Both the position numbers and the translations under genes were made by a program. Of a stretch of DNA of 64,000 bases, positions 1 through 8,795 are shown piece by piece. Origin of the DNA: Falsiphaeobacter marinintestinus (lineage in GTDB: Bacteria > Pseudomonadota > Alphaproteobacteria > Rhodobacterales > Rhodobacteraceae). Positions within the stretch are counted from its first letter, which is position 1, and every line of letters starts with the position of its first letter. The notes under the pieces are model-generated. The model was not told the origin of the DNA. It searched no databases and saw only the letters and a list, made by a program, of their open reading frames with translations. The stretch lies in assembly GCF_007923355.1 (NCBI RefSeq), contig NZ_VOGO01000001.1, forward strand, positions 744,001 to 808,000, given 5' to 3'.

Positions 1-158
1 AAGCCAACCATCGGGTGAATAGAAACAGGCGCTGCAATCAGGCCGACAAGGGCTGTGAACACAACCAATGACATCACGCGCGGCTTCAGCAGGGCGAAAT
101 AGTCACCGAATTCGGCTTCGTCCTCTCGGAGGCTGGCATTGATGCTCGCGTCGCTCAT
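1..158 (-). CDS. ctaB: protoheme IX farnesyltransferase (heme o synthase), N-terminal part
   Basis: Only the first 52 or so codons lie in the window; the rest runs off the left edge. The N-terminus is a short hydrophilic stretch followed by [17 protein letters not shown], which is typical of the first membrane helix of UbiA-type heme o synthases. The family transfers a farnesyl group to protoheme in the inner membrane to make heme o, the precursor of the heme a used by aa3 oxidase. It lies 85 bp downstream of the oxidase subunit II gene on the same strand, the usual alphaproteobacterial ctaC-ctaB order, which supports the call. Confidence 0.85.
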   Translation of the reverse strand, partial: MSDASINASLREDEAEFGDYFALLKPRVMSLVVFTALVGLIAAPVSIHPMVG

Positions 159-179
159 CTCGGTTCCCTTGGATGAAAA

Positions 180-234
180 GGCGCTTTCCAGCGCCCAAAG
201 TACTCAGGTCTGTCAGGCGGGGTCAGCCCCCGCC
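180..234 (-). other. two GC-rich hairpins between ctaC and ctaB
   Basis: GGCGCT-TTCC-AGCGCC (180-195) and GGCGGGG-TCAGC-CCCCGCC (216-234) are perfect inverted repeats just after the ctaC stop. No T-run follows on the minus strand, so they look more like mRNA-stability or partial-termination structures than a strong terminator. Confidence 0.35.
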
Positions 235-243
235 CACAGGTAT

Positions 244-1083
244 CTAGTTCGAAGCCACTTTGAAGGCCACTGGTGCGCCAGCGTATTCTTCAATCGCGCC
301 TTCCAGCCAAGCATCATAGGCTTCTTGGCTTACGACCTTGACCGTGATCGGCATATACGCGTGGTCCTTGCCACACAGCTCCGAACACTGACCGAAATAG
401 ATGCCTTCTTTTTCAGCCTTGAACCACAGTTCGGCCAAGCGACCGGGAACCCCGTCCTGCTTTACGCCGAATGCCGGGATGGTCCAGGAATGGATCACAT
501 CGGCCGCAGTCACCTGCATCACGACGATCTTGTTAACCGGCACGACCACAGCAGTGTCGGTTGCCAGCAGATATTCGTCTTCAGCATAGCCATATTCAGC
601 CAAATCTTCTTTTTCGAGCTTGAAGCTTTCAAAGCCAAACTCGTGATCGACATAATCATAACCCCAGTACCACTGGTATCCGGTGACCTTGATGGTGATG
701 TCTGCTTCGGGAATTTCCTGCTGCTTGAACAGAACCGGCAGCGAAAAGGCACCGATGAACACCAGAATAACGATCGGAATAATCGTCCAGGCGATCTCGA
801 TCGGAGTGTTGTGCGTAAACGACGCCGGAGTCGGGTTGGCCCGACGGTTGTAGCGCAGCATCACGATTGCAATCAGCCCGATCACGAACAGGCAGATCAC
901 GGTGATGATCACCAGAATCAGATAATCCAGCGACTGCAGGTCCCGGGCCAGTTCGGTCGCAGCGGGCTGGAAGCCCCAGCCACCCGGCACCGGCTTGCCA
1001 ATGGTTTCCAGGCCATCCTGCGCCATGGCTGGAAGGGCGGTTAGGCCAGCGAATAGGCCTGAAAGCGTCAAAGCGTTCTTCAT
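244..1083 (-). CDS. ctaC: cytochrome c oxidase subunit II
   Basis: This 279-residue protein is the CuA-bearing subunit of an aa3-type oxidase, which takes electrons from cytochrome c at the periplasmic face. A signal peptide ends near AMA-QDG (residue 21). Two membrane helices follow (about 53-76 and 95-118), then a periplasmic cupredoxin domain. The CuA ligands are visible: H198 (HSW), C233 and C237 in CSELCG, H241 and M244. The aromatic [10 protein letters not shown] stretch (about 135-144) is the electron-entry region. The start at 1083 was chosen because AGGACGAG precedes it and it begins the signal peptide; an upstream in-frame ATG at 1143 would add 20 residues with no function. The FNR-type palindrome 165 bp upstream may control it. 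Confidence 0.96.
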   Translation of the reverse strand: MKNALTLSGLFAGLTALPAMAQDGLETIGKPVPGGWGFQPAATELARDLQSLDYLILVIITVICLFVIGLIAIVMLRYNRRANPTPASFTHNTPIEIAWTIIPIVILVFIGAFSLPVLFKQQEIPEADITIKVTGYQWYWGYDYVDHEFGFESFKLEKEDLAEYGYAEDEYLLATDTAVVVPVNKIVVMQVTAADVIHSWTIPAFGVKQDGVPGRLAELWFKAEKEGIYFGQCSELCGKDHAYMPITVKVVSQEAYDAWLEGAIEEYAGAPVAFKVASN

Positions 1084-1247
1084 ATCTCGTCCTGATCGGT
1101 TGATCGCGTTAGTTCCTCGCACCGCTCCGAATCGCTCAATCATAGGTGATTCACGAAATCGGACGGGCCCCGTTGTCTTTGCCGTCGTTAGAAATCATAT
1201 TCCGGGAACCAGATAAAGCCAAATGCTTGCGTCAAACGGACGCTTTT

Positions 1248-1261
1248 TTGATTTAGATCAA
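1248..1261. promoter_or_regulatory. perfect FNR/FnrL-type palindrome
   Basis: TTGAT-TTAG-ATCAA matches the FNR consensus TTGAT-N4-ATCAA in all ten defined positions. It sits in the ctaC-tldD divergent intergenic region, 19 bp before the tldD start codon and 165 bp before the ctaC start. FnrL of Rhodobacterales uses this box to sense oxygen. Which of the two genes it controls is not shown by the sequence; the position near the tldD ribosome-binding site would suit repression there, or action on ctaC from a distance. Confidence 0.6.
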
Positions 1262-1280
1262 CCCGACGAGGCCATAGCTC

Positions 1281-2702
1281 ATGTCATCAGATCAATTCCG
1301 CCCCCTCGACACCGCGCTTCCCCGTGACGAGGCGTTGTCGCTTTTGCGCAAGGCGACGGCCGGAGCAGATGACGGTGAACTGTTTGTAGAACGCCGGAAA
1401 TCCGAAGCGCTTGTGTTTGATGATGGCCGTTTGCGCACGGCCAGTTACGACGCGTCAGAAGGGTTTGGCCTGCGCGCGGTTCGGGGCGAAGTCGCCGGGT
1501 ATGCGCATTCAACAGACTTGTCGATTCCCGCATTGTCCCGGGCCGCCGAAACCGCCCGGTTGGCCGTTGGCGATGGTGGCGGCACGCTCGCCGATGCTCC
1601 GCAGCCGACCAACCGCCACCTGTATTCTGATCAGGACCCGATCGACGGGGTGACTTTCCCGGTTAAAATAGAAACCCTGCGTGACATCGATGCCTTTGCT
1701 CGCGATCTGGATCCCCGCGTTGTACAGGTGTCGGCAACAATCGCCGCTTCGCTGCAAGAGGTCGAAATCCTGCGCCCCGATGGCATTCAGGTGCGCGATG
1801 TGCGCCCGATGACGCGGGTCAATGTCTCGGTCATTGTTGAACAGAACGGTCGCCGCGAAACCGGCACCGCCGGTGGTGGTGGGCGCGTCGGCCTTGATGG
1901 GTTGATTGATCCGGCCGACTGGCAAGCCAAGGCGCGCGAAGCGCTGCGGATCGCGATGGTCAACCTTGATGCGGTCCCTGCCCCGGCGGGCATCATGGAA
2001 GTTGCGCTTGGCCCCGGCTGGCCCGGAATTCTCCTGCACGAGGCTATCGGGCATGGGTTAGAGGGTGATTTCAACCGCAAAGGCGCGTCCGCTTTCGCCG
2101 GGTTGATGGGCCAACAGGTGGCAGCCAAAGGCGTAACCGTGCTGGATGACGGTACCATCCCGGACCGGCGCGGATCGATCACCGTCGATGACGAAGGCAC
2201 CCCATCTGGCAAAAATGTCCTGATCGAAGACGGTATTCTTGTCGGGTACATGCAAGACCGCCAGAATGCCCGGCTGATGGGCGTCTCCCCAACCGGAAAT
2301 GGACGGCGACAAAGCTATGCCCATGCCCCGATGCCGCGGATGACAAACACGTACATGCTGGGCGGCGAGTCCGACCCGGCCGATCTGGTGGCCGATATCA
2401 AGGATGGCATCTGGGCCGTCGGCTTTGGCGGCGGTCAGGTTGATATCACAAACGGCAAGTTCGTGTTTTCCTGCACCGAGGCCTATCGTGTCCAGAACGG
2501 CAAGATTGGCGCGCCGGTCAAGGGCGCGACGCTGATCGGAGACGGGCCGAACGCCCTCAAACACATCCGTGCACTCGGCAATGACATGGCGCTGGACCCC
2601 GGGATGGGCAATTGCGGCAAGGAAGGCCAGTGGGTGCCTGTCGGTGTCGGCCAACCAACGGTGCTGATGGATGGTCTGACAGTGGGTGGCTCGGCGGCCT
2701 GA
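1281..2702 (+). CDS. tldD: metalloprotease TldD
   Basis: This 473-residue protein has the TldD/PmbA family length and the zinc-binding HEAIGHGLEGD motif near residues 253-263 (HExxxH type). TldD pairs with TldE/PmbA as a cytoplasmic peptidase that degrades unfolded peptides and matures some ribosomal peptides. The partner gene is not in this window, which is common. The C-terminal glycine-rich part (GFGGGQVDITNGKFVFSC) is also characteristic. The ATG is preceded by a GAGG-type site and, 19 bp upstream, by the FNR-type palindrome. Confidence 0.95.
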   Translation: MSSDQFRPLDTALPRDEALSLLRKATAGADDGELFVERRKSEALVFDDGRLRTASYDASEGFGLRAVRGEVAGYAHSTDLSIPALSRAAETARLAVGDGGGTLADAPQPTNRHLYSDQDPIDGVTFPVKIETLRDIDAFARDLDPRVVQVSATIAASLQEVEILRPDGIQVRDVRPMTRVNVSVIVEQNGRRETGTAGGGGRVGLDGLIDPADWQAKAREALRIAMVNLDAVPAPAGIMEVALGPGWPGILLHEAIGHGLEGDFNRKGASAFAGLMGQQVAAKGVTVLDDGTIPDRRGSITVDDEGTPSGKNVLIEDGILVGYMQDRQNARLMGVSPTGNGRRQSYAHAPMPRMTNTYMLGGESDPADLVADIKDGIWAVGFGGGQVDITNGKFVFSCTEAYRVQNGKIGAPVKGATLIGDGPNALKHIRALGNDMALDPGMGNCGKEGQWVPVGVGQPTVLMDGLTVGGSAA

Positions 2703-2706
2703 CGGC

Positions 2707-3927
2707 CTAACCTTCGACTGTGATTCGGCGGGCCGCAACGATCAGCCCGCCGATCACCAATAGCCCTGCGGCGACGTACCAGCCAAGGATCACACTGATC
2801 TCGGCATGTACCATCGTCCCCTGATCCGAAGTGACCCCGGACGCAAACAGCAGCGATGTGGCCAGCACCAGACGACCGACCAGGCTTTGCGTTGACAGGT
2901 ATGTGGCGCGGGTTTCATCCCCCAGCAACGGCTGAAGCCGCGCGAGAATAAATGGCCCCGCCAACGAATTTGGCACCATCCGCAAAAGCAGAACCAGTAC
3001 TGCGAAAATGCTGTCTGTCAGCGACAAAACAGCGATCAGGGCAATTTGGATGCCGAACGCAAGCAGCAGAATCGCAGGCAATCCGATCGCCTTGCGCAAC
3101 TTGCGCGCAAACAGTGATACCCCGACCGATATCAGCATCATCACTGACGTGAGTGTGCCACTGACCAGCGGAGCTTCGGCCTCAAGCCCAACCGTCGCCA
3201 ACGCCTGCAGGATGAAAGGTTGGCCAAACACAAACGGAATGTGGCTGAATGCATACATTGAAAAGCTCAGCACAAACATCCAGCGCACGACCGGCTGGTC
3301 GAACGCATGCAGAAGTGATCTGAATCGCATGCGTTCAGTCACCACCTGCCCGTTTTTCCCGGGCTCGTGAAACCCAATCGCGATGGCCAGCATCCCCGCC
3401 ATGGCGAAGACTGTCGCCGCAAACGGCAATCGCGGATCGAACATGCCAAGCGCACCGCCCACCGCCGCTGAAACCGCGAAGGCCACGAACCCGAACCGCC
3501 AGGCTTTGACCTCTTCGGCTTCGACATCGGCGGACCGACCCGCGCGGTCAAGAGATTCAAACAGCAACGAACTGTCAGTGCCCGATACGAAAGCCTGACT
3601 GGCCCCCAGACACACCTGCGCCAGTGCGAAAACGGCAAATCCGTGCCCGAGCGTCAAAAGCGATGCCCCGGCAAGCCCGGTCAAACCGGCGAGGATCAGC
3701 GTCGGTCGACGCCCGACCCGGTCGGACAAATAGCCTGATGGCACCTCCAAAACGGTCGTCGATAAGTCAAAAATGGCGTACAAAAGGATGGCTTCGGCGG
3801 CAGACAGCGTGTTTTGAAAGAACAAAAACCAAACTGCTTGCCAGAACAACAGCGATTGAAACGCCTTGAACCAAGGATACAGTTGAACATTTCGCTCTGC
3901 CTGCCGGTGATCTATCCGGGCAACCAT
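2707..3927 (-). CDS. MFS transporter, unknown substrate
   Basis: The 406-residue protein is almost wholly hydrophobic, with about 12 membrane segments. The loop between helices 2 and 3 reads GYLSDRVGRRPTLILAG, the classic MFS motif A (GxLxDRxGRR). The stop lies 4 bp from the convergent tldD stop. Nothing in the sequence or the neighbours fixes the substrate. The ribosome-binding site before the ATG at 3927 is poor, so the exact start is uncertain. The 210 bp between this start and dprA hold no other gene. Confidence 0.8.
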   Translation of the reverse strand: MVARIDHRQAERNVQLYPWFKAFQSLLFWQAVWFLFFQNTLSAAEAILLYAIFDLSTTVLEVPSGYLSDRVGRRPTLILAGLTGLAGASLLTLGHGFAVFALAQVCLGASQAFVSGTDSSLLFESLDRAGRSADVEAEEVKAWRFGFVAFAVSAAVGGALGMFDPRLPFAATVFAMAGMLAIAIGFHEPGKNGQVVTERMRFRSLLHAFDQPVVRWMFVLSFSMYAFSHIPFVFGQPFILQALATVGLEAEAPLVSGTLTSVMMLISVGVSLFARKLRKAIGLPAILLLAFGIQIALIAVLSLTDSIFAVLVLLLRMVPNSLAGPFILARLQPLLGDETRATYLSTQSLVGRLVLATSLLFASGVTSDQGTMVHAEISVILGWYVAAGLLVIGGLIVAARRITVEG

Positions 3928-4080
3928 GGCTTTAGCTTTCCACTTGAATTCAAACCACTAATCCAACCGCGTGCAGTGTTTCATCCCGACAGCTTCATAG
4001 CCAAAGCGACCTGACCAGAGATGTTCCTGTCCACCACAATCGCGAAAAGTCGAAAAAAAGTCGCATGAATTTTGAATCGA

Positions 4081-4096
4081 TTTACCCGTCGTTAAC
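4081..4096. promoter_or_regulatory. CtrA-like site upstream of dprA
   Basis: TTTAC-CCGTC-GTTAAC matches the CtrA consensus TTAAC-N5-GTTAAC at all but one of its defined positions (T for A at position 3). It lies 43 bp before the dprA start codon. CtrA is known to activate competence genes, including dprA, in several Rhodobacterales. The single mismatch and the lack of other sites keep this a prediction. Confidence 0.5.
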
Positions 4097-4139
4097 GCCG
4101 CACCCCCTAAACCGGTCTTGCAGCATGGCGGAGCATCGG

Positions 4140-5297
4140 ATGACCGAAGACAACCTTTCTTCCAATCACCCCCCACTCCCACCCACCACGGAAGAAGACC
4201 GGTTTTCGTGGCTTCGCCTGCTGCGCTCACGCCGGGTCGGTGTGGCGACGTTCCACCGGCTTATGGCCGAACACGGCACCGCGCAGAAAGCGTTGGACGT
4301 GCTGCCCGAAGTGGCGCGCACCGCCGGAGTTAAGGGGTATGAAATCTGCCCCGCAGGCGTCATCGACGCCGAACTCAAGGCCGCAAAAGCCGCCAATGCG
4401 CGGCTTTTGTGCCTTGGGTCGGCGGAATACCCTAGGGCCTTAGCCGAAATCAGTGACGCGCCGCCCCTGCTTTGGGCGATTGGCGATACCAGCTTGTTGC
4501 AAAAACCGATGATCGCAATGGTCGGCGCCCGCAATGCATCGTCCTTGGGCACCCGCATGGCCCGCGCACTGGCTCAAGATCTGGGTGCGCAGGAGTTCGT
4601 AGTCGTGTCCGGCCTGGCCCGCGGTGTCGATGCGGCGGCGCATCTGGCCACCATACAGTCCGGCACCGTGGCCGTTATGGCAGGTGGTGTGGACGTGATT
4701 TATCCAGCCGAGAACACGCAGCTGGCGATAGACATTTGCCAACAAGGGCTGCGTCTGTCGGAACAGCCCATGGGGTTGACACCGCAAGCCAGACACTTCC
4801 CCCGTCGCAACCGGATCATCTCAGGATTGGCGCAAGCCGTTGTGGTGGTCGAGGCCGCCGCCAAGTCCGGCAGCCTGATCACTGCACGCGATGCCCTTGA
4901 TCAGGGGCGCGAGGTTCTGGCTGTCCCGGGCCATCCGTTCGACGCCCGTGCATCGGGCTGCAACATGTTGATCCGGGATGGTGCCCAACTGGTCCGCAAC
5001 GCCGAGGACGTAATTGCAGCACTCCCTGTTGTCGCCCGGCCGCGTCCAGTACAACCTGATTTGCTGAGCGACCTTCCCGCGCCAAAGCCCGAAAAGCGCA
5101 GCTTGCAAGACACCGCTGCCCTGCACTCTCAAATCCTGTCCCGGCTCGGTCCATCCCCCGTCGCCGAAGATCAACTGATCCGGGATCTGTCGGTTCCCGC
5201 TGGGCAAGTTGGACCGGCCCTTGTTGATCTGGAACTTGATGGAAAAATCAACCGGCAGTCCGGCGGCTTGCTGTCGCTGACCATTCAATCCGCCTGA
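4140..5297 (+). CDS. dprA: DNA-processing protein DprA
   Basis: DprA binds incoming single-stranded DNA during natural transformation and loads RecA onto it. The 385-residue protein has an N-terminal helical region, a Rossmann-like core with MVGARNASSLGTRMAR, VSGLARGVDAAAH and FPRRNRIISGLA, and a small C-terminal winged-helix-like domain (about residues 320-380). The start was set at 4140 because GGAG lies 6 bp before it; two upstream in-frame ATGs (4065 and 4125) have weaker sites. A CtrA-like box precedes the gene. It is followed after 134 bp by topA, a common pairing. Confidence 0.95.
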   Translation: MTEDNLSSNHPPLPPTTEEDRFSWLRLLRSRRVGVATFHRLMAEHGTAQKALDVLPEVARTAGVKGYEICPAGVIDAELKAAKAANARLLCLGSAEYPRALAEISDAPPLLWAIGDTSLLQKPMIAMVGARNASSLGTRMARALAQDLGAQEFVVVSGLARGVDAAAHLATIQSGTVAVMAGGVDVIYPAENTQLAIDICQQGLRLSEQPMGLTPQARHFPRRNRIISGLAQAVVVVEAAAKSGSLITARDALDQGREVLAVPGHPFDARASGCNMLIRDGAQLVRNAEDVIAALPVVARPRPVQPDLLSDLPAPKPEKRSLQDTAALHSQILSRLGPSPVAEDQLIRDLSVPAGQVGPALVDLELDGKINRQSGGLLSLTIQSA

Positions 5298-5431
5298 TCG
5301 CCGGGCAGTATAGGCGTCCGAAACAGGCACAGCTGTGCTCAAACGGCGCGGATTGACATTCCCCTCTTGCACCCCACATCTTGGCCCGCCATAGAGACGC
5401 CCGTGTCCGAGCCAAGAGGATTTCGTGTTAA

Positions 5432-7987
5432 ATGCCTGTAGTCGTTGTAGAATCCCCGGCAAAAGCCAAAACTATCAATAAGTATCTCGGAGACAATTAC
5501 ACCGTCTTGGCGTCGTACGGGCATGTTCGTGACCTTCCGCCCAAGGATGGATCAGTCGATACGGACCATGATTTCGATATGAAATGGGAAATCGCCAGCG
5601 ACAGCAAAAAGCATGTCAAGGCGATCGCCGATGCCCTGAAAGACGACAATGCCCTGATCCTCGCAACTGACCCCGACCGCGAGGGCGAAGCGATCAGTTG
5701 GCACCTTCAGGAAGCGCTGACCAAACGCAAATCGATCAAGAAAGACACCGACGTAAAGCGTGTGACGTTCAACGCGATCACCAAGGACGCGGTGACCAAA
5801 GCGATGCAGCACCCGCGTCAAGTCGACATGCCACTGGTCGAAGCCTATCTGGCCCGCCGAGCGCTGGACTACCTTGTCGGCTTCAACCTTAGCCCCGTAC
5901 TCTGGCGAAAATTACCCGGCGCTAAATCCGCAGGTCGGGTGCAGTCGGTCTGTCTGCGTTTGATCGTCGAGCGCGAAATGGAAGTCGAATCTTTCAAACC
6001 GCGCGAGTACTGGAGCGTCAAGGTGATCCTGTCGACCCCGCGCGGTCAGGATTACGAAGCCCGCCTGACCCTTTTGGCCGGCAAGAAGCTCGACAAATAC
6101 GATATCGAGAATGAAACACAGGCCGAAATCGCGGTTCAGGCGATTACCAGCCGTGACATGACCATTACCTCTGTCGAGGCCAAACCGGCCAGCCGCAATC
6201 CTTCGCCGCCATTCATGACTTCGACGTTGCAGCAGGAAGCCAGCCGCAAGTTCGGCATGGGCGCGCGCCAGACGATGAGCTCGGCTCAGAGATTGTACGA
6301 AGCGGGCTATATAACGTACATGCGGACCGACGGGATCGACATGGCCCCCGAAGCGGCCACAGCCGCCCGCGACGCGATCAAGGATCGGTTCGGACCCGAA
6401 TATGTGCCAAGTGCGCCGCGCATGTACAAGAACAAGGCCAAGAATGCGCAGGAAGCGCATGAATGTATTCGCCCCACGGAAATGACCCGTGATGCCAAAG
6501 CGCTGAAGGTCACGGACGAAGATCAGCGCCGTCTGTACGATTTGATCTGGAAACGTACGATTGCGTGCCAGATGGAAAGCGCGCGGCTTGAGCGGACCAC
6601 CGTCGAGATTGGCAGCCAGGATGGCCAGGTTGGCCTGCGCGCGAGCGGTCAGGTGATGCTGTTTGACGGCTTCATGCGCGTCTATGAAGAAGGCCGCGAT
6701 GACGTCGTCGACGAAGATGACAAACGCCTGCCGCAGATCATGCAGGGCGAAAAAGCCGACAAGCGGACAATCACGCCCGAGCAGCATTTCACGCAACCGC
6801 CGCCGCGCTACACTGAAGCGACGCTGGTCAAGCGGATGGAAGAATTGGGCATTGGCCGGCCGTCGACTTATGCCTCGATCGTGACAACCATTCAGGATCG
6901 CGGGTACGTCCGTAAAGAAAAGAACCGGCTGTTCCCTGAAGACAAAGGCCGGTTGGTGATTGCCTTCCTGACGAATTATTTCCGTCGCTATGTGGGGTAT
7001 GACTTCACCGCCGGGCTTGAAAACGAACTTGATCAGGTCAGCGCCGGAGAACAGGATTACAAGGACGTTCTGGGCAAGTTCTGGCGCGATTTCTCGGCCG
7101 CAATCGCCGAAACGGCCGATCTGCGGATCACCGAAGTTCTGGAAAAAATCAACGAAGTCCTTGAACCGCATCTGTTCCCACCGAACGAAGACGGTAGCGA
7201 TCCGCGGTTGTGCCCAAATTGTGGTGTTGGGCGGTTGAGCATGCGCACGGCGCGGTCAGGTGGTGCTTTCATCGGGTGTTCAAGCTATCCTGAATGCCGA
7301 TACACGCGCCCCTTCGGCCCGCCTGGCATGGAAGATCTGAACGGATCGGGCATTCCGCCCGAGGGCAAGCTGCTTGGCGAAGATGCGGGCGACAAGATTT
7401 ATGCGTTCAAGGGACGGTTTGGCCCCTACGTTCAACGTGGTGAAGCCACCGAAGAGAACAAGAAGCCGCCGCGTCAGTCTATTCCGAAAGGCTGGGCACC
7501 AGAAGAGGTCGACCTGGAACAGGCGTTGAAACTGCTTAGCTTGCCGCGTCTGATCGGGGACCACCCCGAAGACGGCGTGCCGATCTGGGCCAATATCGGG
7601 CGCTACGGTCCCTACCTCAAACACGCTGACACAATTTCGAACCGGGGCGGCACCAATGCCAATCTTGAGTCCGTTGAGGACGTGTTCGAAATCGGCATGA
7701 ACCGCGCGGTCGAGATCATCGCGGCCAAACCGAAACGCGGCAAGGCTGCGGCGGCGACACCTTTGCGCGAGTTGGGTGAACACCCCGATGAGGGCGGACC
7801 GGTGAACGTCATGAAGGGCAAGTACGGGCCTTATGTGAAATGGGGCAAGATCAATGCCACACTTCCCGACACGATTGAGGTGGATTCAGTAACGCTGGAC
7901 CAGGCGGTTGAGTTGATCACTGAAAAGGCCGGCAAATCGGGTGCCAAACGCAAAAAGCCTGCAGCACGCAAGAAAAAGGCAGGGTAG
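5432..7987 (+). CDS. topA: DNA topoisomerase I
   Basis: This 851-residue type IA topoisomerase relaxes negative supercoils through a transient single-strand break. The N-terminal TOPRIM domain begins VVVESPAKAKTINKYLG and holds the acidic DPDREGEA motif (about residue 76). The catalytic tyrosine sits in YITYMRTDG near residue 296. A C-terminal zinc-ribbon segment (CPNCG...CSSYPEC, about 594-625) and repeated topoisomerase C-terminal modules follow, ending in a very basic Lys/Arg/Ala tail. Nothing is unusual apart from the terminator that begins inside the last codons. Confidence 0.97.
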   Translation: MPVVVVESPAKAKTINKYLGDNYTVLASYGHVRDLPPKDGSVDTDHDFDMKWEIASDSKKHVKAIADALKDDNALILATDPDREGEAISWHLQEALTKRKSIKKDTDVKRVTFNAITKDAVTKAMQHPRQVDMPLVEAYLARRALDYLVGFNLSPVLWRKLPGAKSAGRVQSVCLRLIVEREMEVESFKPREYWSVKVILSTPRGQDYEARLTLLAGKKLDKYDIENETQAEIAVQAITSRDMTITSVEAKPASRNPSPPFMTSTLQQEASRKFGMGARQTMSSAQRLYEAGYITYMRTDGIDMAPEAATAARDAIKDRFGPEYVPSAPRMYKNKAKNAQEAHECIRPTEMTRDAKALKVTDEDQRRLYDLIWKRTIACQMESARLERTTVEIGSQDGQVGLRASGQVMLFDGFMRVYEEGRDDVVDEDDKRLPQIMQGEKADKRTITPEQHFTQPPPRYTEATLVKRMEELGIGRPSTYASIVTTIQDRGYVRKEKNRLFPEDKGRLVIAFLTNYFRRYVGYDFTAGLENELDQVSAGEQDYKDVLGKFWRDFSAAIAETADLRITEVLEKINEVLEPHLFPPNEDGSDPRLCPNCGVGRLSMRTARSGGAFIGCSSYPECRYTRPFGPPGMEDLNGSGIPPEGKLLGEDAGDKIYAFKGRFGPYVQRGEATEENKKPPRQSIPKGWAPEEVDLEQALKLLSLPRLIGDHPEDGVPIWANIGRYGPYLKHADTISNRGGTNANLESVEDVFEIGMNRAVEIIAAKPKRGKAAAATPLRELGEHPDEGGPVNVMKGKYGPYVKWGKINATLPDTIEVDSVTLDQAVELITEKAGKSGAKRKKPAARKKKAG

Positions 7988-8000
7988 CCTGCCCTTTTTT
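7972..8000 (+). terminator. intrinsic terminator overlapping the topA stop codon
   Basis: GGCAGG-GTAG-CCTGCC, flanked by an A-run before and a six-T run after, forms a stem that includes the last topA codons and its TAG stop in the loop. Confidence 0.7.
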
Positions 8001-8098
8001 GGGTTTAGGTAGAAATACCTTACTCCACTAGGTTTGATTGACTTTGACCTGTCTGAGCGGCAAAACCCGATCAGCACCATGAAGTTGGGGAGAGTTCC

Positions 8099-8794
8099 AT
8101 GAAAAAAGTTTACGCCAGTCCCGCCGAAGCACTCGACGGGCTGCTTCAGGATGGTTTGACGATCGCGGCTGGTGGCTTCGGCCTGTGCGGCATCCCCGAA
8201 CTGCTGTTGCAAGCGATCAAGGAAAGCGGTGTCAAGGATCTGACCTTCGCCTCCAACAATGCGGGCGTTGATGATTTTGGCATCGGCATCCTGCTTCAGA
8301 CCAAACAGGTCAGAAAAATGATCTCGTCCTATGTGGGCGAGAACGCCGAGTTCATGCGCCAATACCTGTCGGGCGAGCTTGAGCTTGAATTCACCCCACA
8401 AGGCACTTTGGCCGAACGCATGCGCGCTGCCGGTGCAGGTATCCCGGGTTTCTACACCAAGACCGGAGTCGGAACCGTGATTGCCGAGGGCAAAGAGCAC
8501 AAAGACTTCAACGGGGAAACCTATATCCTTGAAGAAGGCATTTTTGCCGATATCAGCATCGTCAAAGCCTGGAAAGCCGATGCAACCGGCAATCTGGTGT
8601 TCCGCAAAACCGCGCGCAACTTCAACCTGCCCGCCGCAACCTGCGGCAAGGTCTGTGTGGCCGAAGTCGAAGAAATCGTTCCAACCGGGTCGCTTGATCC
8701 CGACTGCATCCACTTGCCCGGCATCTATGTAAACCGCCTGATTCAGGGCGATCATGAAAAGCGAATCGAACAGCGCACCACCCGGGCGGCCTGA
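8099..8794 (+). CDS. scoA: 3-oxoacid CoA-transferase, subunit A
   Basis: This is the A half of a succinyl-CoA:3-ketoacid (or acetoacetate) CoA-transferase, which activates acetoacetate with CoA from another acyl-CoA. The 231-residue length and the glycine-rich [16 protein letters not shown] (about 20-36) are typical of the family's subunit A. It starts after a GGGGAGAG site. Its partner, subunit B, is 1.9 kb downstream rather than adjacent: two unrelated genes intervene. Acceptor specificity cannot be read from the sequence. Confidence 0.93.
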   Translation: MKKVYASPAEALDGLLQDGLTIAAGGFGLCGIPELLLQAIKESGVKDLTFASNNAGVDDFGIGILLQTKQVRKMISSYVGENAEFMRQYLSGELELEFTPQGTLAERMRAAGAGIPGFYTKTGVGTVIAEGKEHKDFNGETYILEEGIFADISIVKAWKADATGNLVFRKTARNFNLPAATCGKVCVAEVEEIVPTGSLDPDCIHLPGIYVNRLIQGDHEKRIEQRTTRAA

Positions 8795-8795
8795 T

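Noticed and set aside
5912-7171. Long open frame (419 codons) on the minus strand within topA
   Set aside because: It is antisense to a clear topoisomerase gene; GC-rich coding DNA often leaves the opposite strand open. The translation matches no known protein.
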